Shown in pieces: positions 12,271 through 25,600 of a stretch of DNA of 64,000 nucleotides. Both the position numbers and the translations under genes were made by a program. Source of the stretch: Mactra quadrangularis (Eukaryota > Mollusca > Bivalvia > Venerida > Mactridae); NCBI GenBank assembly GCA_025267735.1, contig CM046309.1, positions 33,269,202 through 33,333,201 of the forward strand, given 5' to 3'. The notes below the pieces were generated by a model, which worked only from the letters and a program-made list of their open reading frames with translations, did not search any database and was not told the origin of the DNA. Numbering within the stretch: position 1 is the stretch's first letter; every line of letters starts with the position of its first letter.

Positions 12271-12629
12271 TAAGAAAAGGTAAGCATTGTTTTGTTAAAC
12301 AACCGTGCATGATAATTCATTGCTTATTTGATCAAAACTCACTTTTTTATTCGAATTATCACTGCAGTTTATCATGCTAACAAATAAATCATAGCACAAT
12401 GTGCATTTGTAATCATGATACGGCAATTCTGATTTATTGTGAAATTTTACATGTTTCAAGAATACAGATCAATTTTCTTGAATCAGACATGCATGTAAAT
12501 GGAACAATAAACATTGAAGGCATATTGTATACATGTACATACTAAATATCATTAATATGAAAAGAACAAAAATGAATAGCTCAATACCTATATAAGTCTC
12601 GTTTTCTGTTTTGAACATAGTTAAATAAA

Positions 12630-12792
12630 TTTTCATTAGTAATGTCGGATTCATGTCTGGAGAGTCATGGCAAACGTTAACGTTATGTCCAGTAAAATTA
12701 TGCCTTGTCAATTCAGCACTATGATATCCGACATTATCAAGCATTAGACAACCAGAATTATGTTCCATATCTGCAACATATACAATTATCAA
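12630..12792 (-). mobile_element. Tc1-like transposase relic, minus copy
   Basis: Encodes LMLDNVGYHSAELTRHNFTG, then HNVNVCHDSPDMNP, recognisable as the DN..H and SPDLNP catalytic boxes of Tc1-type transposases. The ~80 bp around ACATAACGTTAACGTTT pair as an inverted repeat with 12110-12175. Confidence 0.6.
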
Positions 12793-12799
12793 GATTTGA

Positions 12800-14560
12800 A
12801 CATTTTGTGAACTTTTGGGAAAGAGTCAGTTTACATTAGATAAACCGCTACTGTTGAATTAAAATTTTAATGTCGTTTAAGCATTAAATTTGCGATGCCA
12901 ATAATGAGTTTAAAACAGGCAGAGACACACTTAAATCCCCATTTTCAATAGTAACACTGTTTATAAAATTCAAAGAAATATTTCTCTGTTTTAAAACCTC
13001 CAATTAAAAGAACTTGTTTAATGTAATTACCGCTGTAATATGCATATGGTATTTATTAAAATGGAAGAAGATCGAAATGGTTTGCAACGTTTGTTGTGTC
13101 TCTAATGCATGTTATATAACAAATAGTACATTACAAATTTATAGACACAGAAGAATTGAATATTTTCTTACCTCGCACGGATTCGCACCTATCAATCACA
13201 TAAAAGGGTACAATTCACTACTACCCATATAGGATAATTTTATCTTTAAGTTACTAGTGTTGTTTTCAATATCCAAATTGGATAAATTTGTTTTAACTAA
13301 ATGGTTTATGTGCATCGATTACATTTACTTGTGTGTGATTGTGACAGGTAATATTGGAGCGAAGTGCAAACAAATATTTAATTAATAAAATACTTAGGTG
13401 AAGTACTACTTGCTCAATGTTACAACTACCCAAACATCATTGCTCGCCAATTATTTGGCTGAAATGCTCAGGGAAAAAAACAAAAATCTGTCGAGAAAAA
13501 AAACGATGCAAAAAGTTCAAGAAAATCTTCTTGGCAAAGCATGAAGTACAAACATGAACTTAGGGCCAGGGAAGATATACAAAACTATGGGAGAACACAC
13601 CAATGACAAGTATGATATACAAACATGAATTGAAGAGAATAGAATTGGTTCACCAGTCGTAACACATCCGATTTAATATACTTTAATTTCAAAGATAGAA
13701 CAGTTCATTTTGTAAAGTCTGATTAATAACATATTTAAACCAAAATTGCAACATGTACAAGTGATACAAAAGACATCTTAACAACTTTGAGGCCCAGCCC
13801 AAACTCTATTTTACAGGTTTCCGTATTTCTAAGGTTTTGTTTTTATCGACAAGTCAAACACATGTCACACCATACATCGTCAGCATAAATACAGAAATAA
13901 TCATTTCCGTCTCTCTCAGTTCATAGTAAATAATTGCTAAGATGTATTTTCCTGTTAACGCCGAGGGCCGTTGTCAAAGAAATGGTTTCATTTAATTATA
14001 CATGGAACATGACATTTGACTAGCTACAACTATTTCTAGCACAACGAGCCATGCATGCACGATATATTTACAACCAAAATCAAATACAATTCTTAACTGC
14101 ATTAAGGTTAATATTATATTAGAAGGTTTGACTATTGGAATATAAGCACTTTAGATCAGAACTTATGAACAAATATAGTTTTTGCGATAATGTTTTTCCA
14201 TTTTAGCTAAATCGAAAAAAGTGATGTTTTATTGAAAAAAAATGCTAGTTATTCTTGTGTATATGATTATAATTGTACACGGTTGAATTTTCTGTTTTAA
14301 TATAAGTCGATCAATTATTGAGAACAAAAGTCATGCTAAGAATTTTTGGTCATAAAATGTCACGAAGTGTTCGAAAAAAAACCAGCGTTATTGTAGCGAA
14401 CAGCACACACCACATTAATGAAATAATTGAAGTCTTCAAACTTGTAGTCTAATTTCAAATTGCATGCATTTAAATGACACAGAATATTGAAGTACAAAAT
14501 CTCTAGAAAACCTATTAAGAGTACTACAACACAGCTTTCAAAGCTGAAGCTGGTTTTAGT
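12800..14560. other. AT-rich intergenic DNA below gene B, nothing recognised
   Basis: Short frames only, with no domain or repeat that I can place. The 3' UTR of gene B, if any, would start at 14560 and run left. Confidence 0.5.
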
Positions 14561-17118
14561 TTATCCAAGAAAATCGAATTTTGCTTTTGTCTCCTTCCCA
14601 GTTTTTGTGTCCTTAGCTGTAACATGTAGTTCTGTATCACCGAATGTCATTTGTACTGTAGCAGAACGATCCATTCCAAAGCCTGCTAAATCAATAGTAA
14701 GAGATCCAAGTAAGCTGCACCCCTTATCTTTAGTGTAGACTGGATCTTTCTCTTTCGAACAATAAACGAGAAACTTAATGGTCTTCTGATCAGCATTTGT
14801 CGGCTGATAAGTCTTCTCGGCTATGTTTTCTCCAACGGCAAGAGACTGACCAATTTCGACATGTTTGATGAACATGCCAGAGATTAGAATATTACCGTCG
14901 CTGTCAACAATTCTGTTGGAAATTGGATGTTTTCCCTCTTCGAATGGAAATGACGTCCTAACACCATATGTAAATTTACACTTTCTTTCCCTGATGATAG
15001 TAGGATTATGGCCAAATATAACAGCCCCATGCAAGATTGCTCGACCAGGATTAGGTTGGTTTATAAACTTCTTGCTTGGAAACTTTTCCCTCAGAAATGA
15101 TTTAAGCATAGGTGACTCCGAGAATCCACCAACCATTACGACAGTAGAGACATCTTTCACCATATTCATCTGAAACAGTGATTTCAAATGGCTCTCAATA
15201 TTGTCGCAGGCTTCTTTAAACAGAGACTCAGCAATGACAGGTTCTATCCTTAGCTTGTCGCCCTTCCAAATAACACGGTCATTGTACTTTGGATTTTCTT
15301 TTATGTGAGCATCAATGTTTTTTCCGTTTTGTATTTCAAATGTGCTCCCAAGAACAACAGGAACGTTGATGGTAATTTTGTCGGACATATTATTTTTAAA
15401 GGTACGTTTCTTTATTTCAAAATCCCTTAACAAACCGATGTAATCTTCCATCTCAGTTACTCGCAGTTGATCGATAAGTTCTTTGCCAACAATGTCTCCC
15501 AATAACTCAAGGTAAGCCTTATCAATATAAGTTCCTCCCCAATTTCCACCATTTGCTGCATAAAGTTCTTTGATTGTTCCATCAGCTTGCACTTCATGAA
15601 CAGTGATATCAATGGTACCACCTGCAAAAGTAAGGGCAATTTGTCAACATCTGTTTCTGAACATAGACTTCTCTATTAAAGATTCTCTAAGCAAGAAAAT
15701 TGTTATAACTGTTTCCATAATCTTTGTTCCAGTTCAGGCGTCCCACTGTCCCGTAATTGACACCAGATGGGCATTATGAATTTTGCGCCAGGTAATCACC
15801 GAAACTGGTCGATAACCAATCAACACCCGAAGCAAGTAAGATTTCTTAAGGTCATGCGATCGCATCCGATCCACTCATGATTCTTACTAAAGTTCACGCG
15901 TTGGCAACCGATCAACACACGAAGTCACCTGAAAGATGCGATTTGGTGCCTTAGATGACCTTTAAGACACGCGAATTGGACAATTACGCTTTCAGTATTA
16001 TTGACGCAACGATTATAATTTCTGAAGCTAAGTTTTTGTAAGATGTTGTTTAAAAATGAAAAGAAAAACTCTAGCTGACTCTTTGTGCTTGTCAAGTTTA
16101 ATCAACATCAAGTAATAACTAATACAAGCAACATAACTCACCACCGGGGTCCAAAACCATATATTTTGCCTTTGGTGCAAAAGGTTCTAAACTACCACAT
16201 CCTTCAATTTTTTGCGTTGGTTGATGACGGCATTACAGACTTGCTTCTGGTTCAAGAGCAATCAACAACTGTGAAGCTTTTATCCCTGTCTAAAATTTGA
16301 TTGAATCAATTAAAGCAGGTAGAAGCTTGATTTTATGGATCAAACAACATGCTTTGTCGTCTAGGTAATGTTATGATCACTGAAGTGATGTTTCCATTTG
16401 ATATTTCGACGTTCATAACTATTAAAGGATCAAGTAAACATACTTTAACCAAAATAAACGATTTGATATTGCAAGGGAGCTGCCATGTATTAAAATGTAT
16501 GTTTTCTGCTTGTGGTCAAATGCTTGAGTATCATTTCTAAATAAGTTTTACATCTCATACTAATCAGAGTCCACTACCCTGTCAAAAGGAACATGCTCAA
16601 TGTTATCAGGATATAGACTTTTATCTACATGTATTAAAATCGTTAATTTCTTAAATGTTTTGAACCAACGCGTAGCTGGCTACCCATAAAAGTATCATGC
16701 TAGAGATAAAACATATGGTTGAATTGCCTTTCTTTGATGTATAAAATACTGATGTATGTAGCTGTTAGATGTATAATTTCACAAATGGAGGGAATGAATT
16801 CTTTCTAAAGAGAGTGTTGTCACTTCTGACTTAGGAAGGTCATATAAGTTTATTACTTTTCAAATTGAGGGAGGGGGTATACGTGCTGAACTTGTTCTTG
16901 AAACGTAGCTAACTTAGCCTCTATTTAATTGACAAAGTGTAGATTGTTACGCTTACCTTTTCTGCAGCTTCTCTCATAAACTGTTTGGAAGTATCGTTCC
17001 AGATAGCGGGTACAGTTAAAACCCATCTGATATCATCATCAGTCAAATCAGTAAAACTGTTTCGGCAACGATCTAAAACTTGTTCACGAAGGTAATCTAG
17101 ACACGTATACATGTAGTT
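14561..17118 (-). pseudogene. HSPA12A-like: Gene B: 5'-truncated HSPA12-like copy with in-frame stop
   Basis: Three exons of the family plan remain. Exon 3 (about 17118-16957) starts only at the middle of the usual exon and encodes RWVLTVPAIWNDTSKQFMRE. Exon 4 (16289-16142) encodes QLLIALEPEA and then hits an in-frame TAA, at a point where a codon is missing relative to genes C and E. Exon 5 (15621-14561) is a long intact frame: rest of phosphate-2 (GTIDITVHEV), ANGGNWGGTYIDKA, adenosine motif VVMVGGFSESPML, and a C-terminus ending DFLG. No phosphate-1 exon or exon 2 was found between 17.1 and 26.4 kb, and degenerate ~160-bp tandem repeats start right at the broken exon 3 edge. Splice sites look normal (CAG acceptor before exon 5, GTAAG after exon 3). 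Without exons 1-2 it cannot make a full ATPase. Exon 5 alone could still be expressed through another promoter, but I see no evidence for that. Confidence 0.8.
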
Positions 17119-17129
17119 CTGTCATTTAT

Positions 17130-17760
17130 ATTCAGAGCTTTACGAAACTTCACACAATGATAACATTCCATGTGATGAATAGAATTAGAAAGTAGCCGCA
17201 TCTCTACCTAGATTGATTGATTATAGATAATTTTCCTTAGTAATTTTTGCGTGAAAGTTTTTAAATTGTTGTATATCTCCGCTATTTATAGCCAGATCCT
17301 AATGAAATTCCATACAATGGTTACATACCACTTGCTGAACGGAATGAGAATGTAACGACAACTTTAACTTAATTATTTATGGATTATTTCCTATGTAATT
17401 TGTGTGTTAAAATTTTCAATTTGTTTGATTCGTATCACATTTATGGTCAGTTCATGATGAAATTTCAAATAATTATTACATATCATGTGATAAACAAAAC
17501 TAGAAGGTAATTTTTAATCTACTTGTTTTAATTATGGATTATTTTCATTGGTAAGTATTGTGTTAATTTTTTCAATAATCTGCCATTTAGGATCCGATCT
17601 TGATGACAGTTCATTCAATGATAACATACCACGTGTTGAACAGTATTATAAATCAACCGCAACTCTACTTGGCTCAGTTATGGATTATTGCCCCTTTGCA
17701 ATAATAGCGTTTAAGTTTACAATCAAACCGGTTATGTACTTTATATGTGATTAACCAAAA
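17130..17760. repeat. Four degenerate ~160-bp tandem units at the gene B breakpoint
   Basis: Units share GATGAAATTYCAnACAATG..., TTACATACCA and ATGGATTATT segments at about 17140, 17300, 17455 and 17600. They begin immediately beside truncated exon 3 of gene B. Confidence 0.6.
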
Positions 17761-18547
17761 TAAGCATATATAAATCTTGCCTTACAAATTACTTTTATGC
17801 TTTTCTTGTAAACCTGTAACATTACATACACTGACAAAATCTTGAAATCTGGGAAAGAAATGTCTTATAAATACATGCAGATACATATTATTATACATAC
17901 ATTTCGCCCCATTCTTAATGAAAATTGAGATATGTTTTAATAATTACCTCTTTAAAGTTTGTAAAAACGAAACAAGAGCTTTAAAAATATGTTCTAACAT
18001 CATAGGCAATAAGTACCAGAATTTTATAGTACATTCTATCATTAAAATTGCAATAGTACACTGTATCATTTTTATGTTCCGTCTAAAATTCAAAATTAAG
18101 ACCTTGTTTTCTGAAATAAGACCTCTTGAGTACCAAAAAAAATGTTTTAGGTTTTCTTGTTGGTAGTAGCGATAGTTAGACGGTTTATTTAGAGTTAATA
18201 GACAAAAATCATATCAATATAGTACAGTGTATCACGGCGAACAAACAAATTTCAGATAAAATACTCTCAATAACTTTTTTATTAGTGGACGTGGGAAAAT
18301 AAAATATTAAAGTATTGAAATAAATCGGACGCAAGCGTGGGTACTTTGGTCGTAATGATTTTACAAGGTATAGCTGTTTTCTGTATAATATTCTACAAAA
18401 ACCTACCCGAGACGGTGACCCAGTTCGCCATTTTGTAGTACTTGCTATCATAACAAAACCACGTGATTTCCGGCAGTGAAACTATTCACATGTAAGTTAA
18501 ATATGTTAAGTCAAAACTTCGTAAAAGTTTGTGATTATATGCCTTTA

Positions 18548-21500
18548 CAGTCCTACAAAGTTACTCCAAAAACCAGAAAATCCCCAAAATTTGTCTTGTT
18601 TTTATAACGGCACAGAGATAATTAAGAGGAAAGTGTTAAACGTTGACCACGCCAGGAGATCATATATCATGATATAAAATGACCCTAATCTAAACATTGA
18701 ATTGTTAATGGTACAATTGATACCAGATGTTGTGAACATTGGTCTAAGAGTATTCTTGAAATTTCATGATAAATCTGAGAGTTTAACTTTTATTCTTATT
18801 TCCTCAAATAGATTTGATGTAGAGTTATTGTGTTAGTATATTGTTTTGATTTATCTTTTAGAAATTATTAAAGTTAATAAATTTGTTTATTTGAAATTGA
18901 TAAAAGAAAAAAGTTGACTATGTACAAAGATTATATAGTGTTAACTAACGTTTTTTTCTAATAAAATCACTTGGATTAATTAAGCTACTGAAGTATTATT
19001 GATATACAAATCAATATTAAACTTAGAAGGAAATTATCTTTTTTTAAATCATAGATTCGTATATTTCTGTAGCTATATCCAATTTAACTCCCATAGCAAA
19101 AATGATGTTCGAAAAGACACATCTACTTCAATTCTTCCTTAGTAAGTTCATTTTGTATGATGCATTCTAAGTCGTGCTATCTTCTTCATCAAAATAAAAC
19201 TCTTGACAATAAACATTGGTTAAACAATTCACTCTTAGTTATTTATCTGTAAATATCTTGTGCTTATCTAATTGATATGATTATATTGACCCTTTAAGGA
19301 TTTTTGATGTTTATTGATGTATTTTGTCACATCGCGGCACACTTTGAATGTTTTCCAGTGTGAAATGAAGAACTGGATTACACTTTCTTGCTATTGATTT
19401 CTGCAGCAACATAACCTTTTCCTTATAGCCAATAAAAATATTGCTTCTTTTAATAAATGGTTAATTTACATTTTTTTTTCGAAGGAAATTCGTAAAATTA
19501 TTCATTCCAATAAATTCTGTACCATTGTCATCATATAAAATCTGGAGCTGTCAAAGCAGGGCAGTGTTAAAACTCATTTTTGTTAAGCTGAAGTTATTAT
19601 TATGATAATGTGAGATTAATTCACTGATATGTATTTGTCTTATTATTTTCATTTTTTGAAAGGTTTTTTTTTCAAAAAAATCCTTTCTTTGTCACTGCTC
19701 TGGGAAATTTGAAAAGGATGAACAACACATTCAACACAATAGAAATCAAAGAGTCAATGTGACCAAGAAAATAGTGCAGCAGAAAAAATGTATATACTAT
19801 CAAATATAGATGAGTTTAAAAAAATGATTTAAACAAATACTTAAAATTATGATATTTCATGGGTTTTCCACAATTAAATCAAACATTATTCCAACTGCGT
19901 ACAGAAAGTAGAGTTTGTATAATGGGGCATTAATATTTGCCACAGTGGCTTGTATGTATACAATACAACTTAAGCGAGAGTTCATCATACCTCATGCATG
20001 CATCTTATATAAGAAAGTCTATACTGTCTTTTTTCACTTATGGTTAATTAATGTCTTAGATACCGCAAACATTTATTCTTTGCTTTTTGCTTGCTTAAAA
20101 AAATCAAAATATGGAAAATAAATTCACTCCCTTGCTCACTTCGATTTTTTTTGGACAAACTCCATAGAACAAGTTGTTGAGACCATAACGCCTTATCAAA
20201 TCATAGTCCATATGTTATATCACGGCAATCAGTCACTGTTCCTAAAAAGGCTAAATCTCTAGATTACTACTCGATACAATTAAGTGACTGACTACTGTCC
20301 TATATTATTTAGAATCAGTGGTAGGGGGAATAATATCCGTAAAAATTATTCATGACTAAGCTCCTAAAAAGAATGGCCCGCCCAGGAATTGAACCCTCGA
20401 TCAGTAGAATAATGTGCATGTAAAATGAAATATGAAACAAAGTTGACTATGATTGATAAAGAGATTAAGATGGTTATCGAAATAGTAACTTTCAACTCTT
20501 ATAGTCGTTCAAAAATTCCTTCCAGCAGCACTTTCAGCACTTTGATAAATCTTAATTTTAAAATTGGTCTACAGCTCTCACTTGAAGTAGAATATAAATC
20601 CTTATATAAACTTCTCAATCCCGCATTTTTATGTGTCTAGACTCACTCTCCAAAATGGCCCCTACAGCCTCGAAAAATGAGCTTTTTTAAACTAGATTTA
20701 GTGAATTCACTACAGGACAGTTGTACCCCAAAAATGAGCCTTTTTTGCGCCCCACCCCATCAAAAGATGTCTCGGGGAGTCCGAAGGGGGATGTGCAACC
20801 TTTGTTGCTGGGGTTTGAAAGGGGGGCAGCGCCCCTCATCCCCAGAAAAATATCGGGGTCTTTGAGTTCAGAGAAACTGCACCAAATGATGATAAGAAAA
20901 CATGTTTCAGTCTCAGAAAAACCCTGGCACTTTCGTTCTCAATTTTGGAAAATATTATTGTTTGGAATGCAAATGTGGGGTATTAAAAGAGCGAAAATTG
21001 CATTTTTGCTGTTTTTGCTCCACCTCTGCATTGCCATGGTAACTGGGGTCGGGGCTCATTTTGGTTTTTCTGAAAGACATTTTACCCAGGGAATATTTTG
21101 GTCAAGTAACATATCTGTATGATAATTAGTAATTAAATTAAAAAAATTTGAAATAGCCCTAGCATGTAATAGTGGGAAAATGGTTACTTTTCACACATGT
21201 CGCAACCAGTAAAGGGTTAAACAAATGTCAAAAACAATAATTTGTTATAAATATACTTGATAAGCAATGAGCTGTATGTTCAATTCAATATGTTAATGAT
21301 TTTTTAAAAATCTTTAAAAATTCACTGACCTTAACAAGAAACTGTTTTTATGCGCCCTTACAATTAAAAATCATTTATTTAACTAATAATATTATTGTAT
21401 AATTATGTTGTCATTTCATTGTTCTATTGAAAATGTCAGTCAATGTTTGGTGAAAACAATAATCATTACTCTTAGAATATATAAAAGATTGTGAAAGCAG

Positions 21501-21662
21501 ATAAATGGACATAGTTTATTTAGCCTGAGTTCACCGCAGCATGTGGCAGCATGCTGACTGTTTTATTGCTTTATAATGGTGGTCAGTGTTATTATAATGA
21601 TTAGACGCCTGATAAGCCAACTGCTCCATTGGAGCGATTTTTGGAGTAACTTTGTAGGACTG
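18548..21662. mobile_element. 3.1-kb DNA-transposon-like element, perfect TIR and 4-bp TSD
   Basis: The ends are CAGTCCTACAAAGTTACTCC and the exact inverse; the match spans about 25 bp. TTTA flanks both sides (18544-18547 and 21663-21666). The largest frame inside (20721-21122, 133 codons) shows no domain I know. Probably non-autonomous; the superfamily is not assigned. Confidence 0.75.
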
Positions 21663-22397
21663 TTTATCTATTATGATACAAATTACAAGATATCCTCAAT
21701 TTGATTACCTCCTCTTATCTATATTTTAAAAGGCGCGCGTGGAGACGTGCATGCGTATATATCTTAAATGTCACTGTACCTCTTATAAAATTTAAATGCT
21801 GTCGTTTGTTGTTATAGTACTGATAGAAAAGTCGGGTGCAGACTGTATTAAGCAAATATTATAACATTGCATGTAAGTATAAAGGAATAAAGATACATAT
21901 TATACTATTATATCATTTGATAAAATAATTACATTTATTCTTATAACGATAACATCATTTCAAAATTCCCAAATGTAAAATAAACCAATTTGATACACAC
22001 TACGTCTCTGGCTCGTCTAAAAAACAACATTTTATTGTGTAGCAGAATCATTATTTATCTTATTGTTGTGAGTTCCGGATTACGGTCAGATCCAGACTTT
22101 AGCTATAACCGGAACAAGGAAAGATGATGGTCTAGCGACATTCGGAACTACCTCGGTTATTACTGCGTAACATCGTCAGTTTACGGAATCACCCGAGCGG
22201 TGTTCCGAATGGGTCTAGCGACAGAATAGACGCTTCCATGGCTGGATGCAGCGTAACGCATAAACGAAAGACAATTCTAAGAATGACAACGCTGTTAAAT
22301 ATCACCAATCCTGGTAATACAACAGAGCACGTGAGTCAACCTTTATTTATCACCTTATTATAACCATAGTCTAGTTTCTGTGCTTTATATACCATAA

Positions 22398-22941
22398 TCA
22401 CTGGTGCCAGAGTCCATATCTTATGATCATAAAATAATGCGTACGTTCCCATTACATGTATTTAATTCCCTGGGCAAACGTTCATGTACATCATGTACAC
22501 TACCTTATATAAAATATAATTGCCAGTATACAGGTCGTATTCTAGGTCATGCGTGTTTTTGCACTTTAAGCAATGGACTTGCCAACTAAATAGGTGAATC
22601 AGCTAATTCATGAACAGAATTTTACTGATATAAACACATCACTTTGATATTTTACTTTTTTTAATTAGTGTATATGCACATTATAAATTTTATACAATAA
22701 TGTGTTTATTATATGTATAAGTGTAAACTTACATAACTATAAATTTGTGAAAATAAATCTCCCCTAAATATTAGTGTGTTATGAAACCTGCAATGTTTGT
22801 ACACCCAATGTTTACGTGGACGACCTGTAGTTATAACTCGTACACGGTAATGTATACGAGAGCGATTTTTAATTGTGTTTGTTGACAAAATATTATATAT
22901 GTTTGTGTACTTAACGAATTGGAGGACTCTGGTGCCAGTGA
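22398..22941. mobile_element. MITE-like element, 17-bp perfect terminal inverted repeats
   Basis: CACTGGTGCCAGAGTCC at 22399-22415 and its exact inverse at 22924-22940, plus one more complementary base on each side. The flanks CCATAA and CCATTA could be an imperfect 6-bp duplication. No coding content. Confidence 0.55.
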
Positions 22942-22944
22942 CCA

Positions 22945-24035
22945 TTACCAACTATAGTTTGATTTTAAAAAAACTAAACATATTTTTGCAAAATGTTATT
23001 TTTATGTCAAAGTCATCATAATTTGAGACCAAAATAGCTTAATAAACGCATCATTTTATAGACGACCTAAAACCAAAAGGTCACCATATAAATGATCAGC
23101 CCATTATTATTTCTGGCTACCAAAACTTTATAAGCCGCTTTTTTAACATTTTGACTTTCATCAGATGCGGCATTACCCGTTCATTAACATTACACACGTG
23201 TTCGCTGAAGACGTTAAGCTAGCCCGTTATGAGCCATTTTCGGCCTTCTTGCATAATTTGCACAAGGGAAATAATACGGTATGTGATACAAAAACATTTC
23301 ATGCATTTACCCCCCTTTGAGAACTGAACGAGCGGTACAGATCACTTAATTTTTGCATTAGTCAGATGGAAATCATTCACGCTAGAATTTTTATTAATAT
23401 TTTAATGGTTATATCGAAATGCGTCCATTACGGCCCGAACCACCAGACACTCTCCATTGCTTGCAATGCATTTTTCAAATTCAAGTAAGGTTTAAGTAGA
23501 ACTTCCGCTGTCTCTTTCATTCAAGAATTGTTTTATAGCTACACCAATTACATAAACAAACTCTTGCAAAAATTAGTGTGGCGGATAAACCACTACAACT
23601 AGGTCAATAATGCTTGTAATGGGAGAACGCATAACCACTACTCCAACAAGACACGCATAAAACATATTAAAATAATATATTTCATTGTCATCCTGTGCAT
23701 CCACTGTCGTGGATTAGTTCATATAAACAGTGTTTTTTTGTACCAACTATAAATGTCTGAACTACTACATAACTGAGCCTTTCTTGAATACGTAGTGAAA
23801 ATAGGAACACAATTGTGTTTTATACTATGTACAATGTACCATATCTATCCAATACCAGACTTCAAATGTGGGCCCAAAATGAATAAAGATGTTTCATCCA
23901 TGTCATAATTTTCTTCGAATAAGGAAGTCGTGATTTTAAACGTACGATAATGATATTTCTGACATTATGATTTGAACGTACTTTACACCAAAGCTCTGGT
24001 CACATAATAAGCATACACCTGTTATGTGATAAACT
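22945..24035. other. Intergenic DNA, nothing recognised
   Basis: No long frame, no family member and no clear repeat boundary is visible. Confidence 0.4.
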
Positions 24036-24039
24036 TCCT

Positions 24040-24352
24040 ATAAAGTAAAGTAAAAGTAAAAGTGGTTGCATTTTATAGTCTTAAGTTTCATGCTTATGCA
24101 CGTTCACCGACTTTACAGCTATTACCCCTGTCGTCAAACTACTGATATCTATCTATCAATCTCCATGGGGAGTCTTTTAACGCCGCTTAGTGCAGCCGAC
24201 ACTTTGGCGTAACGGAATAATACCACCCTCGCAGGTACCCATTTACACCTGGGTGAAGTGAAGCAATCGCAGGTAAATTTCTTGATCAAGGAAATTAGCT
24301 GTGCCCCTGGCGGGGTTCGAACCCGGGACCTCTAGATCCCTAAGCGCCCGTC
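24040..24352 (-). repeat. tRNA-derived SINE family 2 copy, 5' truncated head
   Basis: The minus strand has a B-box-like GGTTCGAACC, then the CCTTGATCAAGAAATTTACC body, CACCCAGGTGTAAATGGGTA and a simple TTTAC tail. It matches the copy at 60.7-61.05 kb. The tRNA-like 5' end is missing here. Confidence 0.75.
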
Positions 24353-25189
24353 TTCACATGACTTACATTAAAAAGAGATAATGTGTGACATATTATGTGT
24401 GAAAACATCATATACACAATTACCTCCCTTGGTAAGGTGACTATTTGAATACTAAATGAGCAAACAATAACACTGCATGTTAGTTTATAAATAAAATGCT
24501 GTTATCTATTTGAGTGGTATATATTTCCCCATGGTAGAAATTATTTCCATGTCCTGATCAAGATGATAAAGTAGAACAGTATGTTTAGTATTTTGATCTG
24601 TTTCTCTGGCATCAGTATGCATTAAGCCCAAAGGTTTACGACTGTCATTGTTGGTAGACTAGTTAGACTGACTAGTTAGATAATCTTCTTTAATAGCTCC
24701 CACACACCACATTTAACGTTGCAGGGCACAATCTGTAAGAAATTTATTCTACTTTTCGAGTAATAAACAGTACATCAAAATAAAATAAAAAAATACCTTT
24801 ATTCTATATTTTATTACATCCTTCAATATAGTACATGTGTTAAAATATCCGATTAAATAACAAATAGAGATAAAAATATCCGCCACGGTCATATAAACAC
24901 GTAAGTGTTCCTGATAGGTGATCTGCAAGATCATCATTACGCTACTCTCGAAGCTCAATGAATAAAATACATTCACATAAAAGTGAGCATGTTCACAAAA
25001 CTTTTGAGGGATGCAAAGGAGAGTAGAACATCTGGTGAACGAACGAGTCAATAAATTGTTACATTTAGTTTTTAAGTTTAGTTCAAACTTTTATGTTATC
25101 TTGATTATAAAACAAGTTCTTTCAACTTATATTTGACATTCTTGAGTTCATCCACTGGTTCCTAAGTTTTGAGCCAAAAGTGATAAGGT

Positions 25190-25600
25190 ATGCTGCATGT
25201 ACCGATCGTCAAATTATCCTGCTGCGATGGTGAGAGTGTCATGGTGTGGGGAGGCATTTCTTGGAGGCACAATACCCCACTTATTGTATTGCGTGGAACA
25301 GTTACTGCACTTCGTTATGTTGATAATGTGCTGAGACCAATAGTTCTTTCTTTTATTCAGACTTACGCTGACGCCAACCTTCTCCAGCAAGACAATGTAC
25401 GGCCCTACTCGGCTCGCGCTACACAAGATTTCCTGCAGGATAATAATGTCCACACATCGCCTTAGCCTGCATTCAGTCCCGACTTAAACCCTATGGAGCA
25501 TCTTTGGGACCAACTTGACCGAAGGGTTTATGACGGCAGACGTGACGTCATAAACTGCAGCAACTTATACAAGCACTGGGTGAGGAGTGGGATGCAATAC
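25190..25600 (+). mobile_element. Tc1-like transposase fragment, C-terminal half, inactive
   Basis: Encodes SVMVWGGISWRHNTPLIVL, NLLQQDNVRPYSARATQDFL, then after a stop at 25462 AFSPDLNPMEHLWDQLDRRV. These are the WGG, second catalytic D (QDN) and DD34E-type SPDLNP..E boxes of Tc1 elements. The N-terminal DNA-binding half and the first catalytic residue are missing. Confidence 0.85.

Noticed and set aside
14487..15173. Plus-strand frames opposite gene B
   Set aside because: They are antisense shadows of the conserved exon 5. The same holds for plus frames at 26422-26670, 30323-30583, 34046-34402, 36303-36636 and 62895-63122.
20310..20403. Possible fourth SINE (AGAATCAGTGGTAGG and a tRNA-like GGAATTGAACC box), also near 2650
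   Set aside because: Only short fragments match; no body, ends or target duplication could be defined.
20721..21122. 133-codon frame on plus
   Set aside because: It lies in a GC-richer part of a TIR element, overlaps another frame and has no recognisable domain; likely chance.
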